Positions 42,784-51,601 of a stretch of DNA of 64,000 nt are shown piece by piece (position 1 is the stretch's first letter; each line of letters opens with the position of its first letter). Origin of the DNA: a bacterium (lineage in GTDB: Bacteria > Myxococcota_A > Bradymonadia > REDH01); NCBI GenBank assembly GCA_030427825.1, contig JAUICO010000004.1, forward strand, positions 1 through 64,000, read 5' to 3'. Position numbers and translations under genes: made by a program. Below the pieces are notes generated by a model. The model saw only the letters and a list, made by a program, of their open reading frames with translations. It was not told the origin of the DNA and ran no database searches.

Positions 42784-44087
42784 CAGGCGGCTCCGAGGCT
42801 GCGTGGCTGGTCGGTCAAAGGAAGATCGCTGCGAACCAGATCACGTAGAGGCGCACGTCCGAACTCGACATCATACTGTGCGGCGCGCAGCTTCGTCAGC
42901 ACCCACTCCGGGTCGCGGCGTTCCTGCACCCAGCGCTCCAGGATCTCGTGATCCCATCGAGAGCCGAGCATGTTGAAGCCGATCACAGCGCCATCATGGT
43001 GAACGATCCGCACCGACAGGTCTCGCTTCGGGTGCTTCAGATAAATGGTCTGAGAGCCCTCAGGCGCCAGCATCACATCACCAACTGTGGTGTATTCCAC
43101 TTCGAAGAACTTCGAGCTGTTGAAGAATATAGGGCGACGGTAGGCCGCCCTCTCACCATACAGATTCCGCGCCGTCAGTATCCCGTGCCGCTTTGCGGAG
43201 TACCAGATCGACTCGATGTAGGGATCGCCTTCGTCTGTGTGAATCTGCGCACAGTCACCGATCGCGAAGATGTTTGGATCTTCTGTTTGCAGGAATTCAT
43301 TGACGACGATTCCCCGGTCGATGGGAGGCGGGTCCCTAAACTCCTTCAGTCGGGCAACGTTGGGCCGCACGCCGGCGCAGACCCCAAGCATCTGGCAGTC
43401 GATGACATCGCCGGCGCTTGTGTGCACGCGGGACACTCGACCTTCGGCGTCGTGCTCTACCTTTGTCATTTCTTCCGAAAGCCGTATGTCGACCCCGTGG
43501 TCGCGCATATGGCGGGTCACGAAGTCGGCCTCCTCCTCGCCGATCGCCATTGGCCAATACCAGGGCTCTCGCACCAGAAAGGTGACCTCTACGCCGTGAA
43601 AGCGGAGGCACTCGACCAGCTCGATCCCGATCAGGCCGCCTCCGACCACGACCGCCCGACGGGTCGATGGGGTAAGGGATTCGCACTCGTCCAGGTCCTG
43701 CATCGAGATGAAGTGCACGACGCCCTTCTTTACGTCGTCGATCCCCTCCCAACCAAACATATTCGCGCTGGCCCCAACCGCATACACGAGCCGATCATAG
43801 TCGTAGGTCTTCGCGCCATCGACAGTGACAGTTCGTGCCGACGCATCGTGATCAGTGACCCACCCTCGCACGCAGTTGATTCGCTGTCGCTGCCACGCGT
43901 GGCGCTCGAAGGGTTCGAGATCGCGCCGGGACATCATATCCATGTATGCGTACATCAGCGCTGTACGCGAGAAGAAGTAGTCCGTCTCACCGCCGATCAT
44001 GGTGATGTCCGCCGAGGAGTCGCGTTGACGGACCGCGAGGGCACAGTTCGCTCCAGCGACTCCATTGCCAACGATTACAACTTTCAC
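42783..44087 (-). CDS. NAD(P)/FAD-dependent oxidoreductase (rubredoxin-reductase/NirB-like fold)
   Basis: About 434 residues from a GTG at 44087 with AGAGGCG a few bases upstream; this start puts the FAD motif VVIVGNGVAGANCALAV at the very N-terminus. Other motifs are YDRLVYAVGAS, the NAD motif RAVVVGGGLIGIELVECLRFHG and the late FAD site IFAIGDCAQIH. The C-terminal part has YLKHPKRDLSVRIVHHDGAVIGFNMLGSRWDHEIL, which resembles the dimer domain. A longer frame runs back 66 residues through a Pro/Ala repeat encoded by the G-rich tract and looks non-biological. Its stop overlaps the start of the polyferredoxin gene, so electrons from NAD(P)H to the membrane polyferredoxin is a plausible route. 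Confidence 0.9.
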   Translation of the reverse strand: MKVVIVGNGVAGANCALAVRQRDSSADITMIGGETDYFFSRTALMYAYMDMMSRRDLEPFERHAWQRQRINCVRGWVTDHDASARTVTVDGAKTYDYDRLVYAVGASANMFGWEGIDDVKKGVVHFISMQDLDECESLTPSTRRAVVVGGGLIGIELVECLRFHGVEVTFLVREPWYWPMAIGEEEADFVTRHMRDHGVDIRLSEEMTKVEHDAEGRVSRVHTSAGDVIDCQMLGVCAGVRPNVARLKEFRDPPPIDRGIVVNEFLQTEDPNIFAIGDCAQIHTDEGDPYIESIWYSAKRHGILTARNLYGERAAYRRPIFFNSSKFFEVEYTTVGDVMLAPEGSQTIYLKHPKRDLSVRIVHHDGAVIGFNMLGSRWDHEILERWVQERRDPEWVLTKLRAAQYDVEFGRAPLRDLVRSDLPLTDQPRSLGAA

Positions 44088-44110
44088 GGGCGCCTCTGCT
44101 TCACGGGTGA

Positions 44111-44166
44111 GGGTCGGGGGTCGGGGGTCGGGGGTCGGGGCCGGAGCCGGGGCCGGGGCCGGGGCG
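44111..44166. repeat. G-rich heptamer/hexamer repeat upstream of the flavoprotein gene
   Basis: The plus strand carries GGGTC-GGGGGTC repeats (three heptamers) followed by four to five GGGGCC/GGAGCC hexamers. Any four of the G runs could fold as a G-quadruplex in DNA. The tract sits 24-79 bases upstream of the flavoprotein start, inside the probable leader, and the transcript itself would be C-rich. Confidence 0.8.
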
Positions 44167-44214
44167 CGACAACGAAACGACATACGCAGGCCCCCGGCGC
44201 AGGTTACGCAGCGG

Positions 44215-45063
44215 TCAATCTTCGTTTGCGATCGCTGACTCCAGCCGCCGAATCTGCATGCGGATCGATTCATTCCACGGCGCACGGGATTGCGCCAGTT
44301 TGAGGTGCCGCAACGCGAGGTCCGGTCGCCGCAGCCCGTCGGCGTACACGCGACCGAGTGCCACGTGGGGCAGCGGGTCCGCGCCGGCCAATGTCACGGC
44401 CCGTTGCAGCAGCTCCACCGCGAGCACAAAGTCTCCCGAAGCCTCTGCCAGGTCGGCTCGGTGCCGGAGCTCGCGCCGGGTTTCGTCCGACGAGAAAGAG
44501 GGAGACAAATCCGCGGCGTCGGAGCCGGTCAACAGCCGGCCGCCCGGCGGCACGTCGTCGACGGCAACGGAATCCGCGGCCTCCCCGGCCGCGTCCTGCT
44601 CTGCCCGCTCCAACCTCCAGCGACGAAACTCCCTGCCCTGCGGCTGCCCCGCTGTGGCCCGCCCGCTTCGTGCCGGCGCTGTGTCCGACTCCGGTATTCC
44701 GGTTCGTGCCACCGCGCGAGGCACCGGATTTCCTGCACGACGTTGTTCGTCCCGGTCGGCGACTTTCATCAGCCGAGCGAGGCGCTGACGGACCTGCCCG
44801 CCGGAAGAACTGCGTGGCGCGGCGCCGGACTGATGTGCCGAAGAATCACGCGCCGCAGAGGTGGGCGATGCTGACACCTTCAGGGAAGGTCGTACGCTGA
44901 CCGGCGCCGCAGCGGCAGGCCTGTCAGACACCGCGGACAGGAGCTTCTCCTGCGCGGACGCGCGTGAGGGCAGCGCGCCGACGTCGATGCTCTCCGGCGC
45001 GGAATCGGCGGTGGTGGGCGCAGGCGCATGCAACCGTCTCAACTTGTCTTTCAGCTTGCTCAT
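44215..45063 (-). CDS. TPR-like protein of unknown function
   Basis: A 282-residue soluble protein. The first two thirds are low complexity, rich in Ala, Ser, Pro, Arg and Glu (no membrane helix, no signal peptide), with a run of short acid/base-rich motifs. The last 80 residues look like tetratricopeptide helices: RHRADLAEASGDFVLAVELLQRAVTLAGADPLPHVALGRVYADG, then DLALRHLKLAQSRAPWNESI. It is probably a scaffold or interaction protein. The gene is leftward; its start is 143 bases from the divergent DUF937 gene. Nothing ties it to the flavoprotein pair downstream. Confidence 0.8.
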   Translation of the reverse strand: MSKLKDKLRRLHAPAPTTADSAPESIDVGALPSRASAQEKLLSAVSDRPAAAAPVSVRPSLKVSASPTSAARDSSAHQSGAAPRSSSGGQVRQRLARLMKVADRDEQRRAGNPVPRAVARTGIPESDTAPARSGRATAGQPQGREFRRWRLERAEQDAAGEAADSVAVDDVPPGGRLLTGSDAADLSPSFSSDETRRELRHRADLAEASGDFVLAVELLQRAVTLAGADPLPHVALGRVYADGLRRPDLALRHLKLAQSRAPWNESIRMQIRRLESAIANED

Positions 45064-45206
45064 CGACCTGAAGACCCTATCCGCACGAGCACGTCGATGT
45101 CACGTGGCCGTTGACGTGACCGGCAGCGGATTGACGGTGTCATAGGTACGCCGTACGGCTTGTCGCCTCTGCATTTCGCGGAAGCGGCTCTTATGGAGAA
45201 GACACA

Positions 45207-45776
45207 ATGGCAGGTATTTTGGATGCGCTCGCCCCTCAACTGAGCGGCCAGATTCTCGGACAGATCGGACAATCGCTTGGCATCAAAGACCAGAAGGCCC
45301 AGGCGGCGATTGCCGTCGCGCTGCCCGTCATCATCGGAGCACTCGCGAAGAACGCACAAAAGAAGAAGGGCGCTGAATCACTCAACAACGCGATTCAGAA
45401 CGACCACGATGGCAGCATCCTCGACGACCTGGGCGGCTTCATCGGCCAGTTTCAGAACGGGCCCGGTGCCGGCATCCTCAAGCACGCGCTCGGCAAGAAG
45501 CGACCGACCGTCGAACAGCAGGTCAGCCGGCAGGTTGGATTGGATTCCGAGACCACCGGCAAGCTCTTTGAGATGCTTGCGCCCGTCGTGATGGGTCAGC
45601 TCGGCAAGTCCGCGCGCAGCGGCGGCCTCAAGGCTGATGACCTCGCCGTTGCGCTGGGCGGAGAACGCCAGCGCGCCGAGAAGAGCCCGCAGGGCGCGGT
45701 TCTGAAAGGCATCTTCGGCATGCTCGATCGTGACGGCGACGGCGTCCCGGACATTCTACAGAAGAAGAAGCGCTGA
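45207..45776 (+). CDS. DUF937 domain protein with C-terminal EF-hand-like motif
   Basis: A 189-residue protein. The first half (ILDALAPQLSGQILGQIGQSLGIKDQKAQAAIAVALPVIIGALAKNA) matches the DUF937/YidB-like repeat, in which pairs of helices lie around conserved glycines. The C-terminus has a Ca-binding style loop, DRDGDGVPDIL, shortly before the end. The function of DUF937 proteins is not established. The ATG has GGAG eight bases upstream. Nothing obvious links it with its neighbours. Confidence 0.88.
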   Translation: MAGILDALAPQLSGQILGQIGQSLGIKDQKAQAAIAVALPVIIGALAKNAQKKKGAESLNNAIQNDHDGSILDDLGGFIGQFQNGPGAGILKHALGKKRPTVEQQVSRQVGLDSETTGKLFEMLAPVVMGQLGKSARSGGLKADDLAVALGGERQRAEKSPQGAVLKGIFGMLDRDGDGVPDILQKKKR

Positions 45777-45985
45777 ACGCGGCGCGTGCGGCATTGACTG
45801 TGAGTGCGAGACTCTGTCTCGCGCTCTACCAAAGGGCTCTCGCCCTCTGGACACCCGGCGGAAAGCTTCGCTTTCCTGTTGGACAATGGTGGAAGCGATC
45901 GCCGATGGCACACGTTGCCGGCGCAGCAGTAGAGTCGCAGCATGCAGCCGACTATGCTCGCCCCACAGATTGCACGGGAGCGAAC

Positions 45986-47626
45986 ATGTTGGTTTTTGGG
46001 TCGAAACTTCGGGGCTTGTACCTGTGCGCGATCGTTGTCGCGCTGGTCTTCGGAAGCGCCTGCAACGACGGAGGCGAAGTCGGCGACAACGACACGGGAA
46101 GCGACGGGGTTAGCGATGCACCGCAGGATCTGAACGCAGATTCCGACACAGAGGGCGACACCGGCGGCGGCGTCGAGCACCCGCCCCTACGGGCAGTCCC
46201 TGTTGATGGCGGTATCGGCTACTTCGTCGATCCCCTGGGCCGCGAAGTCCTGCTACGTGGCGTAAACGTAAACTCCCTCGGTGAGTACTGGCAGTACGAC
46301 GCGTCTCGGATCACCGTGTTCCCCTTCGAGGAAGAGGACATGGATTTCATCGCCTCGATGGGATTCAACCTGGTTCGCCTCATCGTCACCTGGTCCTTCG
46401 TCGAGCCCCAGCCGGGAGTATACGACGACGACTACATCGACGGAGTCCTGGCGGTTATCGACGGGCTGTGGGCTCGCGGCATCTACACCCTCGTCGACAT
46501 GCACCAGGACGCGTGGGGCCCCGCCCTCGCCGCTCGACAGGACGAGGTGTGCCCGGCAGGAACAACGCCCGCAGCGGGTTGGGACGGCGCACCGGCGTGG
46601 GCCACCCTGGTTGATGAAGACACACCCCGGTGCGCACCGCTGGTCAATGGCTTTCCTGTCCGCGAACTCTCGTCCTCGGTCATCGAAGCCTGGACCAGCT
46701 TCATGCGAGATGCAATCGGACCCGGCGACGTCGGAATCCGCACTCGATTCAACGCCATGTGGCGACACCTTGCGTCGCGGGTCTCTACGCACCCCGGCGT
46801 GATGGGCTACGATGTCCTCAACGAACCAAACATCTTCGCCGGCCTCGATTTCTCAGAGCTGTATCGAGACGCCCTGCCCGAGATACGCGCCGGAGAAGCG
46901 GCCGCCGGCTCCGCAGAACGCGTTGTCGTCTTCGAACCGTCCGCAGGGTGGAATCTCGCCCAATCCGGTTGGTCTGTTCGCCGGTTCACCGAGGACACGC
47001 AGGTCGCGTACGGCCCACACATCTACCAGGGCAGCATCTCGGACGTTCCCCTCGACGAGGGTCAGATCAGCCGAATCCGCAGCGAAGTTCAAGGCTTCGG
47101 AGGAGTGCCCGTAGTCGTCGGTGAGTGGGGCGCGGGGTACGCCGACGCGGACAACGATGACGGCTACTTCGCACGAATGATTGCGCTCCAGGACCGCGAA
47201 GGCTGGAGCATGGCGCACTGGGTATACATGGCAGCCTGCGGAGACCCGCACCACGCCTACACCGCAACGGCCGGAGACGACAGCGGTGAAGGAATCTGGA
47301 GCTACCGGCATGTGGACTGCGACGAACCCAACGAACGCGGCCCGTTACGAACGGGGCTGGTCAACCGGATGCGGCGCCCTGCCCTGCACTACGCTCCCGG
47401 TGCGATCGACGCGATCGCATGGGACCCGGTCGCCCGCACCTTCGACGCATCTGGGGTCGGCGCCACCGAGAACCTCGAGCTTGTTTGGTTTGCACCGGAA
47501 GGACACACCGACCTGCAGGTTGAACTCACAGGACTCAGCGATCACAGCGCGCTCGACATGCTCGGCGGCACGCGGCACACAGCGCTCGCCGAAGGCGGCG
47601 CATGGTCCATCTCGGCTGCCCCCTGA
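45986..47626 (+). CDS. Endoglycoceramidase-like GH5 glycoside hydrolase, lipoprotein
   Basis: About 546 residues from an ATG at 45986, with GGGAG six bases upstream. The leader ends in FGSAC, and an Asp/Thr/Gly-rich linker follows. The catalytic domain (about 100-450) has the GH5 plan: DPLGREVLLRGVNVNSLGEY, GFNLVRLIVTWSFVEPQPG, LVDMHQDAW, the acid/base glutamate in GYDVLNEPN, a histidine in YGPHIYQ and the nucleophile glutamate in PVVVGEWGAGY. The DMHQDxW phrase and the large insertion after it resemble endoglycoceramidases, which release glycans from glycosphingolipids, a eukaryotic-type substrate. A C-terminal Ig-like beta-domain follows. Anchored on the cell surface, it could act on prey or host glycolipids. 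This is inferred. Confidence 0.88.
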   Translation: MLVFGSKLRGLYLCAIVVALVFGSACNDGGEVGDNDTGSDGVSDAPQDLNADSDTEGDTGGGVEHPPLRAVPVDGGIGYFVDPLGREVLLRGVNVNSLGEYWQYDASRITVFPFEEEDMDFIASMGFNLVRLIVTWSFVEPQPGVYDDDYIDGVLAVIDGLWARGIYTLVDMHQDAWGPALAARQDEVCPAGTTPAAGWDGAPAWATLVDEDTPRCAPLVNGFPVRELSSSVIEAWTSFMRDAIGPGDVGIRTRFNAMWRHLASRVSTHPGVMGYDVLNEPNIFAGLDFSELYRDALPEIRAGEAAAGSAERVVVFEPSAGWNLAQSGWSVRRFTEDTQVAYGPHIYQGSISDVPLDEGQISRIRSEVQGFGGVPVVVGEWGAGYADADNDDGYFARMIALQDREGWSMAHWVYMAACGDPHHAYTATAGDDSGEGIWSYRHVDCDEPNERGPLRTGLVNRMRRPALHYAPGAIDAIAWDPVARTFDASGVGATENLELVWFAPEGHTDLQVELTGLSDHSALDMLGGTRHTALAEGGAWSISAAP

Positions 47627-47646
47627 TCGCAGCAACATGAGCATCG

Positions 47647-49113
47647 ATGTCCGACTTCAAACTCCCCAAAGGACGAGCCCGGCGTAACCTCAAGCTGAGC
47701 TCACTGGCGGCGTCCGTATCCGGGCGCTTCGCCGCGACGAAGGCGCGGGCAGTGGCGGCCGGCGACGAGAAGAAGCAGGAGTTGATGGAGGCCTTTCACC
47801 TCAAGAGCGCCGACGAGATGGTTCGCGCCATGGGGGCCATGAAGGGCGCGGTGATGAAGATCGGTCAGATGGCGTCCTTCGTCACCGACGACGTACCACC
47901 CGCGTACCAGAAGATACTGGCGAAGTTGCAAACACAGTCGGACCCGATGCCTTACGAGCAGGTCCGCTCCTTGGTCGAAGCCGAATTGAATGCGCCGATT
48001 GCCGAGCTCTTCGAGAGTTTTGCCGAGGAGCCACTGGCAGCGGCCAGCGTGGGCCAGGTGCACGCGGCGACGCTCCCCGGCGGCGATGAGGTCGTCGTCA
48101 AGGTGCAGTACCCGGGAGTTGACGCCGCGATTCGATCTGACCTCAGCAACCTGAGCTGGACGCGTCCTATCTTCCGCATCATGAGTCCGGCGATGGACCC
48201 GGACCCCCTGATCAACGAGCTGCGTACGCGCCTGGTCGAAGAGCTGGATTATACAACCGAAGCCCGCAACCAGAACGCCTTCGCAGCGCTCTACGAAGGA
48301 CACCCTTACGTGCACGTTCCGAAAGCACGCCTGTCGCACTGCAGCGCGCGTGTGCTTACCTCGACGCGGGTGCACGGGCACAGTTACGAGTGGCTTCTCG
48401 ACCAGGACGACGCACACAAGCAGAGCGCGGCCGAGATCATGTTTCGTTTCGTGTTCAGTTCCATATTCGAGTTTCACGCACTGAACGGCGATCCGCACCC
48501 CGGCAACTACCTGTTCCACGAAGACGGCACGGTGACCTTCATCGACTTCGGGTGTGTTCGATATTACGCGCCGGACTTTGTCACTTTGTGGAAGCGGCTT
48601 CTGCTGGCGAACATGGAAGGGCGCGATGACGACTTCCTGGAGCTGACCCGTGATGTCGGCTTCTTCCAGGGCGAAATCACGGTACCCAAAGCTCTCGCCG
48701 TCGAGTTCTTCGGGCTCTTCTATGAGCCCTTCCGCCGCGACCGCGAGTTCGTCTTTACGTCGGAATACACCGCCAGCACATTGTCGGAGTCCTTTGCTCG
48801 CGACTCCCGTTTTCGTCCCCTGATGAAAGAGGTCAACATGCCGGCAGAATTTGTGTTTGTGAACCGAATTCAGTGGGGCCTGTACGCCATCCTGACAAAG
48901 CTGGGTTCCCGCGGCAACTTCTACCGAATCTTTCGCGAATCACTCGGCGGTGCGGCACCGGCGAATGCCCTTGGCGAGGCAAACCGCGCCTTTCGCGCAC
49001 GCTGGAAAGACGAACGTGACATTCCGCAAAGTGCCGATGTGTGGATGGACGCCGGCGAGCTCTACTGGTCGCAGAACCCGGCGGTCGAGAAGCATCGAAT
49101 CGCCGCAGGCTGA
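47647..49113 (+). CDS. ABC1/UbiB family atypical kinase
   Basis: A 488-residue protein of the ADCK/UbiB family. Signature elements are the KxGQ loop (VMKIGQMAS, about residue 70) that distinguishes this family from canonical kinases, the Ala-rich loop LAAASVGQVHAA in place of the glycine loop, VVVKVQYPGVD (Lys), HALNGDPHPGNYLF and FIDFGCVRYY (DFG-like). Family members support ubiquinone or lipid metabolism. The target here is unknown. The gene starts 20 bases after the GH5 gene and may be co-transcribed. A basic N-terminus (KGRARRNLKLSSLAASVSGRF) may be membrane-associating. Confidence 0.92.
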   Translation: MSDFKLPKGRARRNLKLSSLAASVSGRFAATKARAVAAGDEKKQELMEAFHLKSADEMVRAMGAMKGAVMKIGQMASFVTDDVPPAYQKILAKLQTQSDPMPYEQVRSLVEAELNAPIAELFESFAEEPLAAASVGQVHAATLPGGDEVVVKVQYPGVDAAIRSDLSNLSWTRPIFRIMSPAMDPDPLINELRTRLVEELDYTTEARNQNAFAALYEGHPYVHVPKARLSHCSARVLTSTRVHGHSYEWLLDQDDAHKQSAAEIMFRFVFSSIFEFHALNGDPHPGNYLFHEDGTVTFIDFGCVRYYAPDFVTLWKRLLLANMEGRDDDFLELTRDVGFFQGEITVPKALAVEFFGLFYEPFRRDREFVFTSEYTASTLSESFARDSRFRPLMKEVNMPAEFVFVNRIQWGLYAILTKLGSRGNFYRIFRESLGGAAPANALGEANRAFRARWKDERDIPQSADVWMDAGELYWSQNPAVEKHRIAAG

Positions 49114-49132
49114 GCGCAATTCCCCGCGCCGC

Positions 49133-51544
49133 CTACTCTGGAACCTCAGCAGTCGGCATGAGCGGGTGCACCTGTGAGAGCTGCCGACGCATTTCAGCCG
49201 CGTCGGATGTGGGCAGCTCACATGTTCCGGCCTCACACACATACACCGTCGCCTGTCCGCCCCGCGTGACTTTGCCTTCGAGGAGCGGAATCAGCGCCCG
49301 CGCCGCGTCAAGCTGCTCGCCTTCGCGCAGAACTGCCAACACCCGGTTCGGCAGGTACGTCGCTCGCAGCTCGTTTCGCAGCGCAGGCGCGTCGCCGTCC
49401 GGCGGCAGAATCACAAACACCTCGCGTGGCCGGTCCAGATAGTAGTCCAGTGCAGCGAGCATCGAGGTTGCGGCGGCACCGCGTTGCGCCAGCTGGTTCC
49501 CAAACGCCGCAAACACACGCTCGGCGCCGGCACGATAACTGTGGTTCTGTGTCCACTCCGCGAGGCGCAGCAGGTTCATTGCGGCGATGGAGTTTCCTGA
49601 GGGCTCGGCGCCGTCATAGAAGGGGCGCTCACGAGCGAGCAGGGCCTCGTGGTTATGCGAGGTGATGAAGTACGCGCCGGTTTCTTCGTCTCTAAAAGCC
49701 TCATCCAATACAATCTGCAGGGCGATGGCCTCTCGCAGCCGGCGCGCGTCACCGGTCGCCTCAAAGAGGTCGAGCAGCCCGGCGATAAGGAACGCGTAGT
49801 CATCCAGATATGCAGCGAAGCGCGCCTCATTGCCGCGCGCTCTGCGAAGCAATCTGTCGCCCTCTCGCAGGTTATCAAGAATCCAGTCTGCGGCGACTTC
49901 AGCCCGCTGTACGTACTCCGGAACGTCCAGAGCAAACCCGGCGCGGGCAAACGCGCTGATCATCAGACCGTTCCACGATGTGAGCACCTTGTCATCGAGC
50001 AGCGGCGGCAGCCGTGTCGCACGCACATCGTACAGTTTCTGCCGCGCCGAGCTGAGCCGCCGATCGAACTCACTGCGAGAGATGCCCAGGAGGGTCGCTG
50101 TGTGCTCTCGTGACTCGGTTGAGTGTAGGATGTTGCGGCCCTCGAAGTTTCCCGCCTCAGTCACGTTGTAGAAGCGAGTCACAAGTTCAAGTTCATCTGC
50201 ATCGAGGACCGCCGCCAGCTCTTCCGGGGTCCATGTAAAGAAGAGTCCCTCTTCTGTGTGTCCGTCGCCGGTGGGCGAATCTGCGTCCGTCGCTGAGTAG
50301 AAGGCGCCGTCGGGCGACGTCATCTCACGAGCCACATAGTCGAGGGTTTCTCGCGCAACCCGCGCAAACTCTGCGTTGCCTGTGGCCTGCCAGGCGTCGA
50401 CATACGCCACCACCAGCTGCGCGTTGTCGTAGAGCATCTTTTCGAAATGGGGCACCAGCCAGCGGGCATCGACTGAGTAGCGGTGAAAGCCGCCGCCGAC
50501 CTGATCGTAGACGCCGCCTGCCGCCATATGTTCAAGCGTCGAAGCGCTGCTTTCGAGCGAGGGCTCGTGTGTGGTTCGGCGATAGTGTCGTAGCAGCAGC
50601 TGAAACTTGCTCGGTGTAGGGAACTTCGGTGCGCGCCCGAAGCCGCCGTTGATGCGATCAAACGAGGCGTTCAGCTGCAGCGCCGTTGTGTGTACGGCTT
50701 CCGGTCCGGGAACGTCACCCGGTCGAAGCAGGTCGCCGGCCTGTCGCAGGCGCTGTGCGACCTGCGAAGCGCTGTCGAGCAGCTGCGCGCGCTCGTCCCG
50801 CCATTGCCCGCTGATCTGCCCGAGAATGCTGAGGAAGCCCTGCCTCGCGCCGCGGTCTCCGTCACGCGCAGGAAAGTAGGTCCCGGCAAAGAAGGGTTCG
50901 CCGTCAGGTGTCATAACAACCGTCATCGGCCAGCCGCCGCGGCGCCGCATCATGTGGACGGCGTCCATGTATACGCCATCTACGTCGGGGCGTTCTTCGC
51001 GGTCGACCTTGATGGCTACGAAGTTTGTGTTGATGAAGGCGGCAATCTCTTCGTCTTCAAAGGACTCCCGCTCCATCACGTGGCACCAGTGACATGTCGA
51101 GTAACCGACCGAGAGCAGGACAGGCAGGTCGTCCGCCGCTGCGCGGGCGAAGGCCTCGTCGCCCCAGGGGTACCAGTTCACCGGGTTGTGCGCGTGTTGC
51201 AACAGGTAGGGGCTCTGTTCCAGAATCAGGCGATTCACAAAGCTCGGCGCGCCGTCTTCGTCGAAGTGGTGCGTACGGGCCTCGTAGTCCTCGCCACGCA
51301 GGCCGAGGGCGGTGCGCAGCAGCTCCTCCAGCTCCGAGTTTGGCGCGCGAGCGCCCGGCAGCTGCGAGTCCGTACCGGCGAACTCTGCGCTGCTGACTCG
51401 TAGCGAATCGATCTGCATGCTCTCTCCCTCGTGGCCGCTGTCGTCGCTGAGCTGCGCTGCGTTTCGCTCCTCGCCCGCCTTCGGCCTGCAGCCGAAAACG
51501 ACCAGGAGCGACGCCAGCAGCAGCATTGTCTTCGTAGTACGCAT
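49133..51544 (-). CDS. yyaL: YyaL/SSP411-like thioredoxin-domain lipoprotein (DUF255)
   Basis: About 803 residues from an ATG at 51544; the leader ends in VVFGC. An N-terminal thioredoxin-like domain (about 100-240) opens with the family motif [24 protein letters not shown], with [16 protein letters not shown] carrying the CxxC pair and [16 protein letters not shown] long (alpha/alpha)6-barrel follows, with [20 protein letters not shown] and [37 protein letters not shown], as in N-acylglucosamine epimerase-like folds. Family members are poorly characterised. The 5' end (51356-51601) is repeated in degraded form at 54463-54706, on the far side of a two-gene cassette. Confidence 0.9.
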   Translation of the reverse strand: MRTTKTMLLLASLLVVFGCRPKAGEERNAAQLSDDSGHEGESMQIDSLRVSSAEFAGTDSQLPGARAPNSELEELLRTALGLRGEDYEARTHHFDEDGAPSFVNRLILEQSPYLLQHAHNPVNWYPWGDEAFARAAADDLPVLLSVGYSTCHWCHVMERESFEDEEIAAFINTNFVAIKVDREERPDVDGVYMDAVHMMRRRGGWPMTVVMTPDGEPFFAGTYFPARDGDRGARQGFLSILGQISGQWRDERAQLLDSASQVAQRLRQAGDLLRPGDVPGPEAVHTTALQLNASFDRINGGFGRAPKFPTPSKFQLLLRHYRRTTHEPSLESSASTLEHMAAGGVYDQVGGGFHRYSVDARWLVPHFEKMLYDNAQLVVAYVDAWQATGNAEFARVARETLDYVAREMTSPDGAFYSATDADSPTGDGHTEEGLFFTWTPEELAAVLDADELELVTRFYNVTEAGNFEGRNILHSTESREHTATLLGISRSEFDRRLSSARQKLYDVRATRLPPLLDDKVLTSWNGLMISAFARAGFALDVPEYVQRAEVAADWILDNLREGDRLLRRARGNEARFAAYLDDYAFLIAGLLDLFEATGDARRLREAIALQIVLDEAFRDEETGAYFITSHNHEALLARERPFYDGAEPSGNSIAAMNLLRLAEWTQNHSYRAGAERVFAAFGNQLAQRGAAATSMLAALDYYLDRPREVFVILPPDGDAPALRNELRATYLPNRVLAVLREGEQLDAARALIPLLEGKVTRGGQATVYVCEAGTCELPTSDAAEMRRQLSQVHPLMPTAEVPE

Positions 51545-51601
51545 GGAAGCGTGCAGAGCACAGGTGCGGCGGGGCAACAAGCCTATTTGGTCGGAGGCGG
51601 A
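51356..51601. repeat. Direct repeat copy A (yyaL 5' end)
   Basis: A segment of about 245 bases covering the yyaL upstream sequence, leader and linker codons. It recurs in the same orientation at 54463-54706, roughly three quarters to four fifths identical by eye. For instance GTCTTCGTA-TAC-CAT and TGCAGAGCACA are shared, as is the GGCGGA edge. It includes the stop codon of the cassette's second gene (51583). Confidence 0.75.

Noticed and set aside
44088..44285. Longer N-terminus of the flavoprotein with a Pro/Ala repeat
   Set aside because: The 66 extra residues are encoded by the G-rich tandem repeat and by sequence that overlaps the next gene's end, without a Shine-Dalgarno sequence. The FAD motif begins right after the GTG at 44087.
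42948..44303. 451-codon rightward frame opposite the flavoprotein
   Set aside because: Antisense shadow with no recognisable motif and a run through the G-rich repeat.
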